DNA from: Acidimicrobiaceae bacterium
Lineage (GTDB): Bacteria > Actinomycetota > Acidimicrobiia > Acidimicrobiales > RAAP-2
Length of the DNA stretch: 64,000 bases
Assembly (NCBI GenBank): GCA_027449885.1
Contig: DAIDKS010000047.1
Span: forward strand, 1-64,000
Direction of reading: 5' to 3'
Part shown: positions 29,247-36,543 of the stretch, piece after piece
How positions within the stretch are numbered: position 1 is the first letter of the stretch
Layout: every line of letters begins with the position of its first letter
Notes under the pieces: generated by a model
What the model was told of the DNA's origin: nothing
What the model saw: only the letters and a program-made list of their open reading frames with translations
Databases searched by the model: none
Made by a program: the position numbers and the translations under genes

Positions 29247-29804
29247 TCACCCCCCGGGGCGACCCGAGGGTGCGCCGACGTCGAAGTCGAGGATCAGGTA
29301 ACCACTCGGTGACGTCACGTGTGCCGACAACGCGAGTCGCGCCGGGGGAAGTCCCGCGAGCAGGGGGCGGCCGGCTCCCACGATGGCCGGGGCGACCACG
29401 AGGTGCAGGCTCGTCACGACCCCCGCCGTGAGGAGTGCCCGGACGACGGAGAGGCTGGCGTGCACTCCGATATCGCGCCCGGGCTCGTCCCGGAGCCGCC
29501 GGACCACGTCCGCAGGGTCCCCGGACTCCGCGGTGGCGTGGGCCCAGGGTGGATCGAGCGGGCTCGACGTCACCACGTGCTTGTCGACTCCATTGATGAA
29601 GTCGGCGAAGGGCTGGACGTCACTCGTCGGCCAAAAACGAGCCCACTCCTCGTAGCTGCGGCGTCCCAGGATGACGTCATCCTGCGTCGCGATCACGCGA
29701 TCGAGTTGCGCCTGCATCACGTCATCCCACTCGGTGACGAATCGGTCGGGATCGTCGGCGACACCGTCGAGGGACAACAACTCGTAGACGACGACGTCGC
29801 GCAT
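29247..29804 (-). CDS. Dihydrofolate-reductase-like (RibD C-terminal family) protein
   Basis: The 185-aa protein belongs to the YwjB/YyaP family of NADPH-dependent reductases with a DHFR fold. YELLSLDGVADDP is the substrate-loop start, DDVILGRRSYEEWARFWP is the signature helix, and PAIVGAGRPLLAGLP binds the cofactor. The physiological substrate is unknown. The ATG at 29804 follows GGGAGGCGCG at the right distance; a further upstream start is unlikely. Confidence 0.87.
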   Translation of the reverse strand: MRDVVVYELLSLDGVADDPDRFVTEWDDVMQAQLDRVIATQDDVILGRRSYEEWARFWPTSDVQPFADFINGVDKHVVTSSPLDPPWAHATAESGDPADVVRRLRDEPGRDIGVHASLSVVRALLTAGVVTSLHLVVAPAIVGAGRPLLAGLPPARLALSAHVTSPSGYLILDFDVGAPSGRPGG

Positions 29805-29873
29805 CGCGCCTCCCGGTCTCGCTGGTCCCACCGTACTCATTCGCGCCCCTCGAGGCGAGCGTGGTCCGCGCTC

Positions 29874-30575
29874 TCAGTGGAGCGCTACCGCCACCGCGGC
29901 GAAGTGGAGGCCCGCCCCCACGAGGGTCAACGCGTGGAAGAGCTCGTGGTATCCGAAGACGCGCGGCCAGAGCCGTGGTCGCTTCGTCCCGTAGGCGAGA
30001 GCCCCCAGGGAGTAGGCCACGCCTCCCGCGACGATCAGCGCGAAGCACGTCGTCCCCCCGCCGCGGTAGATCTGGGGCATCACGGCCACCGCCGCCCAGC
30101 CCACCACGAGGTACGGGAGGGTGTTCACCCACTTGGGCGTGTCGAGAGCGATCTGGCGGATCGCGACCCCGACGACGGCACTCACCCCGATCACGATCAA
30201 GAACACCGTACGAATCGTCCCGTGCATGGTGAGTCCCGCCACTGCCAGGTACGTGCCGGTGATGGCGAGGAAGATCGCCGAGTGGTCGGCCCGGCGCCAG
30301 GCGCGGCGTCGGGCCGCCGACCAGGTCACCCGGTGGAAGATCGCGCTCGTCACCATCATCGCGTCGACCCCGACGACGTACAGGAGGGCCCAGATCACCT
30401 GGGTCCAGGTGTGCGCCCGTACGACGAGGAGTGGCGAGCACGCGACCAAGACAACGGCCCCGACGGCGTGGAACCAGCCGCGAAGCGCCGGCTTGGGGGG
30501 ATCACCCGACTCCCCCGCGCGGATCTCGAGGGCGGTGCCGCGAGGATGTGTCGTCACGGGTTCAGTCTTGCTCAC
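29874..30575 (-). CDS. Hemolysin III / PAQR family membrane protein
   Basis: The 233-aa protein has seven hydrophobic helices and the metal-ligand motifs of the family: TSAIFHRVTW (His after helix 2) and GYHELFHALTLVGAGLHF (the C-terminal HExxH-like pair). Members are predicted zinc-dependent membrane hydrolases; hemolysin activity is doubtful. It starts at GTG 30575, next to the GNAT gene. Confidence 0.85.
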   Translation of the reverse strand: MSKTEPVTTHPRGTALEIRAGESGDPPKPALRGWFHAVGAVVLVACSPLLVVRAHTWTQVIWALLYVVGVDAMMVTSAIFHRVTWSAARRRAWRRADHSAIFLAITGTYLAVAGLTMHGTIRTVFLIVIGVSAVVGVAIRQIALDTPKWVNTLPYLVVGWAAVAVMPQIYRGGGTTCFALIVAGGVAYSLGALAYGTKRPRLWPRVFGYHELFHALTLVGAGLHFAAVAVALH

Positions 30576-30578
30576 CCG

Positions 30579-31160
30579 TCACCACGCTGCCGGGTGGGGC
30601 GGGCGACGACCCGACGAGGCGACGGGAGCGAGGTGCTTCGCGTAGCGGATCAGGGACGTCGGGTAGCGCAGGTGAGCGGCCAGGTCCGGCTCGATCTCGG
30701 AAAAGGGTCGCGACACCGCGGGGAGGTATCCGCGCCGCTCGTACCACTCGCGCAACCGGGATTGATGCGCCGTCGGGGGATCGGGCATGAGAAGGTCCAG
30801 TTCCATCGCGGTCAGGCCGCGAGCGGCTCCCCGCGCCTCGAGCTCGTCGAGGAGGTCGCGCGCCACTCCGGCCGAGCGGACGGAGGGCGCGACGGCGAGC
30901 ATTCCGAAGAAGCCACGTCGACGCTCGAGGTCTCGAACGTGAACGAGGCCGACGACCTCCTCGCCGTGTTGGGCGACCAGCACTTCTTCGTCCGCGATGA
31001 GGGCCGCCATCATCTCCTCGCTCGTACGGGGCGTCGCTCGGACGAAGATCTCGGTCTGGGCCGACGCGTAGGCCGCGTTCACGAGGTCGGCCAACGCCCC
31101 GGCGACGGACGTCTCGTCAGACCGGAGACGTCGAAGGGCCCGTGCGCCGCCGGAGGTCAC
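30579..31160 (-). CDS. GNAT family N-acetyltransferase
   Basis: The 193-aa protein has the acetyl-CoA-binding core FFGMLAVAPSVRSAGVARDLLDELE and a C-terminal WYERRGYLPAVSRPF, the usual GNAT end strand. The substrate is unknown. The GTG at 31160 overlaps the stop of the upstream secreted protein (GTGA), so the two are probably co-translated. Confidence 0.85.
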   Translation of the reverse strand: MTSGGARALRRLRSDETSVAGALADLVNAAYASAQTEIFVRATPRTSEEMMAALIADEEVLVAQHGEEVVGLVHVRDLERRRGFFGMLAVAPSVRSAGVARDLLDELEARGAARGLTAMELDLLMPDPPTAHQSRLREWYERRGYLPAVSRPFSEIEPDLAAHLRYPTSLIRYAKHLAPVASSGRRPPHPAAW

Positions 31161-31651
31161 GAACTCGGTGCTCCCGCCGGGAGGAGGAGCAGCGTGCCCA
31201 ATCCGAGAACTCGTGCGCGGCCGTTGACGGCCGACTCGTCCCGGGCGAGACGCCGCACGTCGGTGCGCACGCTCACGAGGGCGTTCGTCGGCGACGCGCC
31301 GCCACCCGGGGCGAAGACCCGCTCGCACGTGCGGTAGGTGGTCGCGTTCTGGATGAGGGCCCGACGGTAGAGACGGCGGAGCGTCTGATCCGGTGGCTGA
31401 GGATGACTCAGCACGCGCGTGAGGTCGCGCAGCCCGATCCCGCAGTCGTACCGCAGGTGGCTCGCGGCGGGCCCGGGAGGGAGCGCCAGATCGCTGACGA
31501 GGATCTGGTTGTCCTGATTCACGGCGGCGGCATCGGACGAGCCGTAGGTCGAGTACCAGCGAGTGGGCGCGTGGCGTGACATCACGACCACGCTGGCGAC
31601 GACGACCACGAGGACGGCGGAGGCGGACGCGATCATGGTGTTTCGACGCAC
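31157..31651 (-). CDS. Hypothetical membrane-anchored extracytoplasmic protein
   Basis: The 164-aa protein has a basic start, one hydrophobic helix (about residues 8-24, SASAVLVVVVASVVVMS) and a soluble domain with two cysteines (YDCGIGLRDL and RTCERVF) that could pair outside the cell. I chose the GTG at 31651, after GGGGAGGGAG, over a longer frame that starts at 31780. No family is recognised. It begins the ORFan-rich stretch at 31-35 kb. Confidence 0.55.
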   Translation of the reverse strand: MRRNTMIASASAVLVVVVASVVVMSRHAPTRWYSTYGSSDAAAVNQDNQILVSDLALPPGPAASHLRYDCGIGLRDLTRVLSHPQPPDQTLRRLYRRALIQNATTYRTCERVFAPGGGASPTNALVSVRTDVRRLARDESAVNGRARVLGLGTLLLLPAGAPSS

Positions 31652-31849
31652 GCTCTCCCTCCCCACGATCCGCGCTGTGTCGCAACCTACCTGCTGGACC
31701 GGGGGGCTGAGCGACGCAGACGCTCTCCCACCACGACACGTGATGGTGCGCCCCACGATCGAGATCGTTCCGCACCGCAACGAGCGTCGGCGGGGCCTGG
31801 CGGACGGCCGTGGCGGACAAGGGGGCTGCCCCCTCCGAGCGAGGCGTCC

Positions 31850-32625
31850 CTACGACGCTGAGCCAAGTCGCGTGAAGGTCGCGGTCGTGACCGCAGGGCC
31901 CCCGCCGTCGACGAGGAATCGGACGTGGGGCTCCTGCTCCACCGTGACGAGCAGAATCCGCGACGCGCTGTCGACCACCGTGAACCACTCCCCCGTCGGA
32001 CTCCACTCGGGGGGCGACAGGGTGTACTCGGGTGGTGCGGCGACCGAGAGGAGGGTGCGGGTGATGCCTTCCGTGGACACGGTCAGGGACAAGCGCCCCA
32101 GGAACCGGTGTGACGTGACGACCTGACCCTGGGGCCGAGGGACGTCGGGGACGTTGTCGGCGTCGACCAGGGCGCGTCCGTCACGTCGCCCGTCGCGACG
32201 TTGACGATCTTGTGCCATCGCTGCTCGTCGCGGCTCATCGCGTCCAAACGGCCGTCGTCGAGCCACCGCAGCGCTGGCTCGACGACCTTCTGCCTTCCCC
32301 ACGCGACGCAGAACAGCTGAACGGGAGTCCCTCCACTCGCCGCGATCGCCTCCACGCACGTCCTCTTCCCCTCCGGCGTGGCGACGCCGAGTCCGCTGAA
32401 CGCGACGGTGCCCACCACCGACCGGGCGAGCTGGTCCCGGAGCGAGGGGAAGTTCGGCGTAGAACGGAACACTCCTCCGCACCCCCCACCGACGAGCAGG
32501 GTCGTGACGATCACGAGGGCGGCGAGACCCAGGCCGACGAGGACCCACCAGGCGCGCCGGTGTGGCCGTTCCGCTACTCCGAACTGGGCTTCCGAGGGCT
32601 GGTTCAACGGCACTCCTCGCCGCAT
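31850..32625 (-). pseudogene. Frameshifted membrane protein, unknown family
   Basis: Two reading frames make one plausible protein. The first (from ATG 32625 or TTG 32607, the latter after GAGGAG) encodes a cytosolic basic stretch, a helix (VLVGLGLAALVIVTTLLVGG) and a soluble part up to IVNVATGDVTDAP. The second continues with LVDADNVPDVPRPQGQVV and TLSPPEWSPTGEWFTVVDSASRILLV, a beta-propeller-like pattern, to the stop at 31850. The switch lies at a CCC run on the coding strand (32170-32172); one extra C would restore a single frame of about 258 codons. It may be a true frameshift mutation or a sequencing error. Function is unknown. Confidence 0.6.
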
Positions 32626-32789
32626 ACGCCTGAATCTCTTCCCCGTTCCGGACGGTACCACCGCTGGGTCGGGGCCGCTGCCATGACCCCCACTGGTTCG
32701 TACCTCCCGCCACGGGTACGTGGTGACCGAACCATTCGTTCCCCAGTGACCATTGACGATGAATGCCCACTGCGACGAGGTGATGTCGG

Positions 32790-32795
32790 TAGGCT
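32790..32795 (+). promoter_or_regulatory. Possible -10 box of the prepilin gene
   Basis: TAGGCT lies 8 bases before the GTG at 32804, slightly longer than the usual leaderless spacing in this window. It supports that start over the upstream TTG and ATG codons. Confidence 0.35.
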
Positions 32796-32803
32796 CTTCC
32801 CCT

Positions 32804-33916
32804 GTGACCTGCGGGGGCGGCCGACACGTCCGGGCACGACCCGACGAGGGTTTCACCCTCATCGAGATGCTGATCGTGATCGTCGTACTTGGCGTGCTCG
32901 CCGCGATGGTCGTCTTCGACCTTGGCGGCGTGACCACTTCGGCCACGCAGAGTGCGTGTCGAGCGGATGTCACGACGGTCGAGACCGCCATCAGTTCCTA
33001 CAACGCCGAGACCGGCGGTCGTCCGATCGTTACCGAGGCGAGTCTGACGCAGGGTCCCAGCCCCTATCTGCAGAGTTGGCCAGCGAACTCCGGCTACTCG
33101 CTGACGATCACGGGAGGCCTGCTCTACGTCCAGACGGCGAGTGACGCGGCCCCCGTCCTCGCCAGCAGCTCCGGTGCCTGCAACACCGCAGGGGCCACGT
33201 CGACGTCGACGACGGCGCCGATGGCGTTGCAGCCGGCGGGAACGGATACGTCCGTCTCGGGAGGGAACACCGGAACGCTCCAGGGTGGGGCCACCGCGAT
33301 TCTGACGGGACCCCTCGGTGCGGGGTCGCTGTCACTCCCGGGAACCACGGGGTACGTAGAGACGACGAAGCACATCTCGTCACCATCGACGTTCAGCATC
33401 TCGGCCTGGTTCGAGTCCACGACGTCGGGTCCCCTCATCGGCTTCACCAACTCCCAGGCCGCCGTCCCCACGGGGCAGTACGACCGGATGGTGTGGCTCG
33501 ATCCCGCTGGACACGTCGTCTTCGGGGTATGGATGAACTCGGCTGCCGAGGTCTCATCGCCCCTCACGTATTTCGGTGGAGGTTGGCACTCCGTGGTGGC
33601 CACGTGGAGTTCGACGAGTCCGAGCGAGCAACGCCTGTATGTCGACGGAGCCCTCGTTGCGCAGGCGGCAGTGAGCTCCGCCTATGTGTATCAGGGTTAC
33701 TGGCACTTGGGATTCGCCTACAGCGTGAACTGGCCGCACCCGCCGAGCTCCAACTTCTTCCGTGGGGGCTTGGCCTACGTGGGCGTCTTCCCGACGGCAC
33801 TCACGGCGACTCAGGTTACGAGCCTCGCGGGTGCTGGCTCCTTCTCCGCGGAGTCGCGGGCGGCGCTCGCGCTCGGACCGACGTACTTCTGGCCGCTCGA
33901 CGGCGGGGCGGGATAG
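32804..33916 (+). CDS. Type IV prepilin-like protein fused to a LamG/concanavalin-like domain
   Basis: The 370-aa protein begins with a short charged leader (MTCGGGRHVRARPDEG), then the class III signal FTLIEMLIVIVVLGVLAAMV with cleavage after Gly16 and the pilin Glu at mature position 5. The helix and a GspG-like segment (about residues 30-100) are followed by a Ser/Thr/Gly/Ala linker. A jelly-roll domain follows (about 175-350) with FSISAWFESTTSGPLIGF, WHSVVATWSS, QRLYVDGALVAQA and GGLAYVGVFPTALTATQV, typical of LamG/pentraxin folds. It would be a surface pilin or pseudopilin carrying a sugar- or ligand-binding head. Upstream starts at 32753, 32759 and 32783 give longer leaders. No other pilus genes are nearby. 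Confidence 0.85.
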   Translation: MTCGGGRHVRARPDEGFTLIEMLIVIVVLGVLAAMVVFDLGGVTTSATQSACRADVTTVETAISSYNAETGGRPIVTEASLTQGPSPYLQSWPANSGYSLTITGGLLYVQTASDAAPVLASSSGACNTAGATSTSTTAPMALQPAGTDTSVSGGNTGTLQGGATAILTGPLGAGSLSLPGTTGYVETTKHISSPSTFSISAWFESTTSGPLIGFTNSQAAVPTGQYDRMVWLDPAGHVVFGVWMNSAAEVSSPLTYFGGGWHSVVATWSSTSPSEQRLYVDGALVAQAAVSSAYVYQGYWHLGFAYSVNWPHPPSSNFFRGGLAYVGVFPTALTATQVTSLAGAGSFSAESRAALALGPTYFWPLDGGAG

Positions 33917-34264
33917 GTGGCACCCCGCGTCGGGCCCTCCGTGACGACGCACGAGTTGGTCGGACGCTCCGACCGGGCACTTCCACGAACGACGTCCATC
34001 ACCGATCCCGGTACGACACTCGCTCGGGAGCGGGGACTGCCCCGAGCCGAACTGCTCGCCGCTCTCGGGACGGGCGCTCCGTCCCGTCGTCCGGTCCCTC
34101 GTGGCCAGCGCTCCGTCTCGACCTCCCCCTCGGGGACGAACTGGCGGCGGAAGGCGCGGGGAGGTTCCGGAACTGGCCGGGCTCGCCCTCCCACCCCGGT
34201 GCTCGGGCCCTGACGTCGAGTGCGGTCGTGGGCGACCGGGCTCGGCAGGGTCAGGAGGTCGAAC
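33917..34264. other. 348-base gap after the prepilin gene
   Basis: No convincing gene is seen. A 98-codon frame opens at 33917 directly after the prepilin stop, but its translation is low-complexity (Arg, Pro, Ser, Thr) and resembles no family. No clear terminator hairpin was found. Confidence 0.5.
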
Positions 34265-34770
34265 GTGATGTGCGATGTGAGGCCCACGAGAATCCGACGA
34301 TGGATCGCCGGCGGGGTGGCGACCGTCGTGCGAGGCGTCGGTGCGACGTGCGCGCTTACGCGGCCGACGCACTGGTCCGCGACATTCTGTCGACCCGTTC
34401 TTCGCGTCTCGGGAGTCGATGCGGAAGCGCTCGCCACGTTGCATTTTGCGTCACCCTCGGCCGTCGACTGCGTGAATGTCAGCACGTCCGCTGGGACTCT
34501 GCAGCGCTGCCACACCGTCCCAGCGCCCCCTCGGGTCCAACCATCTCGAGCCCGGTGGCGTCGACGTATCTCGCCCGCCTTCACCAGGACGTCCTCCTCG
34601 CCCTCCGCCACGGACCCACCCGTCAGTGGCGGTCCGAGCTGGCGTACTATGCGCTCCGCACGGTGGGTAGCCCCGCGACGTTCCTGCGCGGCATCGGGAT
34701 CAGCTACTCCGATGCGTTCGCGAGCACGCACCTGGGCGCGTGTGGCGTTCATCCCCTCGGGAGGTCGTAG
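34265..34770 (+). pseudogene. Frameshifted secreted or membrane hypothetical protein
   Basis: Translation probably begins at GTG 34265 (or the next ATG), 6 bases after AGGAGG. The first frame gives a short hydrophobic segment (WIAGGVATVVRGVGATCAL) and VDCVNVSTSAGTLQRCHTVPAP. The second continues SGPTISSPVASTYLARLHQD and ELAYYALRTVGSPATFLRGI to the stop at 34770. The frames meet at a run of five C (34526-34530), and one additional C would join them into about 169 codons. No family is recognised. A sequencing error cannot be excluded. Confidence 0.55.
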
Positions 34771-34930
34771 CGCCACCGCGTGGGCCGAGGTCACAGCGAT
34801 GCGCAGACCTAGGTGTCGCACCCGAGATCCGAGCACCCGTCCGGCCCACGCGGGAAGCGATTCTCGTCCGGTCAGCCTCACCGAGCACATCGACGTCGCC
34901 GGCGGCGATGCCGCTCGATAGAGCATCCGG
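34771..34930. other. Non-coding stretch before the element boundary
   Basis: I see no gene, RNA or hairpin in this stretch. It leads into the recombinase-like relic and the 19-bp tRNA repeat. Confidence 0.4.
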
Positions 34931-34990
34931 CCGAACGAAGGTGGTCTCCCAGGTTCGGAGACTCGTGGTGTCGGAGGCGGGACTCCGTGA
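34931..34990 (+). pseudogene. Relic of a recombinase C-terminal tail
   Basis: The frame reads NEGGLPGSETRGVGGGTP and stop. It matches in pattern the tail of the small frame at 37928-38080 (EAGLTQPEIVGVGGGT): E, GL, E and GVGGGT are shared and the flanking bases are also similar. The GVGGGT codons are exactly the antisense of a tRNA-Leu 3' end. I infer a remnant of an integrase gene whose last codons lie in the attachment site. Confidence 0.4.
34966..34984. repeat. 19-bp copy of the tRNA-Leu(GAG) 3' end (putative distal att site)
   Basis: The bases TGGTGTCGGAGGCGGGACT are identical to 38059-38077, the last 19 bases of tRNA-Leu(GAG) including its CCA, on the same strand. The match ends exactly at the tRNA terminus. 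Such a duplicated tRNA 3' end is the hallmark of integrase-mediated insertion, and the position downstream of the tRNA is the expected one. Confidence 0.75.
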
Positions 34991-35359
34991 CGGCCCAGTA
35001 GGAAGGCTCCCACCACGACGTCTCGTCATAGTGGTTCCTTCCAGTAGATGGTGAGGTGACGGTAGAGCATCTGGTTAGGGAAGCAAGGGATGATCGGAGC
35101 TCATGGCCGTGCAACTGAGAGCAGGTACACGTCGCTCGGGCCCACGGTGCGGCTAAGCCTGGTCATGATGCCCTCTCGCGCGTCAGTGAATCTCTGGCAA
35201 TCGAGACACCAAGATCGGTCACAGCGCCCAGCCCTCGGGCGCTCATCTCGGCGTGATCGCTGCAGGCGGTCTTCCATTCTCACGCCCCGCCCCTCTAGGT
35301 CACTCGCACTTGGGCGACACCAAATCCATAGCCTCTCTGGTAGGAAATTCTCTATACCG
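34991..35359. other. Non-coding left part of the putative element
   Basis: About 370 bases without a convincing gene. A 98-codon frame on the minus strand (35397-35101) has no ribosome site and no recognisable family. Base composition is lower in GC than in the housekeeping blocks. Confidence 0.4.
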
Positions 35360-35404
35360 CGAGGGAGTGGAGTCGGACGCTGAGGATCCGACCCCACTCC
35401 CTCG
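35360..35404 (-). terminator. Strong hairpin downstream of the small secreted protein gene
   Basis: An 18-bp stem with a single mismatch pairs 35360-35377 with 35387-35404 around a 9-base loop. It begins 7 bases after the stop codon at 35411. The following minus-strand sequence is A/T-rich (AGAGAATTT) but has no clean T tract. The near symmetry would allow termination from either side. Confidence 0.65.
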
Positions 35405-35410
35405 GGCGAC

Positions 35411-35740
35411 TTACTGCTGGCTTCCGAACTGAACGTCGACGCCGTTCGGATCCTGGTGACCTCCGAGGCCGTCGGCCTCGATTGCCGCCTCGGTGGTCAC
35501 CTCGCTCGAGGTCCCGTCGGTTCCCGTTGAGGGGACCGAATCGGCACTGGTCTGGTCGCCGACCTGGACATCGACGTTGCCGCCCTGATCCACCGTCGAG
35601 CGCTGAACGGTCACTCCAGTCTGGGGCGACGTGGTCGAGGTCGAACTCGCCGACGCGACGCCACTCAATCCGATCCCACCCGCTGTCGCCGCAAGGGCTA
35701 GGAGGCCACTTGCCGCTACCGCGATCCGCTTCATCTTCAT
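35411..35740 (-). CDS. Small secreted protein, unknown function
   Basis: The 109-aa protein has a clear signal peptide (MKMKRIAVAASGLLALAATA) with a likely Ala-x-Ala cleavage site near residue 31 (VASASS). The mature part is short, Ser/Thr/Asp/Gly-rich and acidic, with two similar pieces (NVDVQVGDQ and GVDVQFGSQQ). The start at ATG 35740 follows AAGGAG. It is divergent from the two-component system, which suggests that it could be its target or ligand, but this is inference. Confidence 0.65.
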   Translation of the reverse strand: MKMKRIAVAASGLLALAATAGGIGLSGVASASSTSTTSPQTGVTVQRSTVDQGGNVDVQVGDQTSADSVPSTGTDGTSSEVTTEAAIEADGLGGHQDPNGVDVQFGSQQ

Positions 35741-35852
35741 CTCTTCTCCTTCAGTGCCGAGACGCTCTCGCCTCGCTCACCAACGCAGCATGTCGGGAGA
35801 TCGATAAGAGACCGATGAGGGGTCAACAGGCCGCTCCTCGGGGCCACGTCGG

Positions 35853-35858
35853 TAGGAT
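35853..35858 (+). promoter_or_regulatory. -10 box of the response regulator gene
   Basis: TAGGAT lies 7 bases before GTG 35866. This is the same leaderless spacing as in the housekeeping genes and decides the start over ATG 35857, which overlaps the box. Confidence 0.4.
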
Positions 35859-35865
35859 GAGATCA

Positions 35866-36543
35866 GTGCGTGCCTTGCTGGTCGAAGACGACCCTCGCCA
35901 AGCGGCGAGTCTTCGCCGGGGCCTCACCAAAGATGGCTTCTCTGTCGACGTTGCTCGCGATGGCCATGAAGGCGTGTGGCTGGCCACACACGCGTCCTAT
36001 GACGTGGTGATTCTGGACCTGATGCTTCCCGCGCTGAACGGCTTTGCCGTGTGTAACCGCATCCGTGAGGCGGGCGTGTGGTCACCGGTTCTGATCCTTA
36101 CCGCCAAGTCCGGCGAGTACGACGAGATCGAGTCGCTGGACTCAGGTGCCGACGACTTCATCACCAAGCCTGTGGCCTACCCGGTCTTGCTGGCCCGTCT
36201 GAGAGCCTTGCTGAGGCGCGGTGCGCCGGAACGACCCACCCAGTTGCGTGCCGGGGATCTCGTGATGGACCCCGCCTCACGACACGTCAGCCGCGCCGGC
36301 ACGTCAATCGCTCTCACCCGACGCGAGTACTCGCTCCTCGAACTGTTGATGCGACGAGTCGATCTCCTCCTCACCAACGACGAGATCCTGGATCACGTCT
36401 GGGGATCGGACTTCGACGGAAGCCCCAACGTAGTTGCGGTCTACGTGGGCTATCTGCGGCGCAAGATCGACCGCCCCTTCGGAATCACGACGTTGATCAC
36501 CGCACCGGGCGGCTACCGGTTATCGAGCACACCCACACAATGA
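35866..36543 (+). CDS. OmpR/PhoB-family response regulator
   Basis: The 225-aa transcription regulator has a receiver domain (1-115) with the acidic pair E7/D8/D9, phosphorylation site D51 (VILDLMLP) and K101 (FITKPV). A winged-helix DNA-binding domain follows (about 125-222) with LTRREYSLLELLMRR and VVAVYVGYLRRKID. It forms a pair with the kinase gene, which overlaps its stop (ATGA). Codon use is less GC-biased than in flanking genes, which fits acquisition. Its target is not known; the divergent secreted protein is a candidate. Confidence 0.93.
   Translation: MRALLVEDDPRQAASLRRGLTKDGFSVDVARDGHEGVWLATHASYDVVILDLMLPALNGFAVCNRIREAGVWSPVLILTAKSGEYDEIESLDSGADDFITKPVAYPVLLARLRALLRRGAPERPTQLRAGDLVMDPASRHVSRAGTSIALTRREYSLLELLMRRVDLLLTNDEILDHVWGSDFDGSPNVVAVYVGYLRRKIDRPFGITTLITAPGGYRLSSTPTQ

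Noticed and set aside
33917..34213. 98-codon frame right after the prepilin gene
   Set aside because: The translation is low-complexity and Arg/Pro-rich, with no ribosome site and no family resemblance.
35101..35397. 98-codon minus-strand frame in the element
   Set aside because: It overlaps the terminator hairpin, lacks a ribosome site and has no recognisable motif. It might be a gene fragment, but this cannot be supported.
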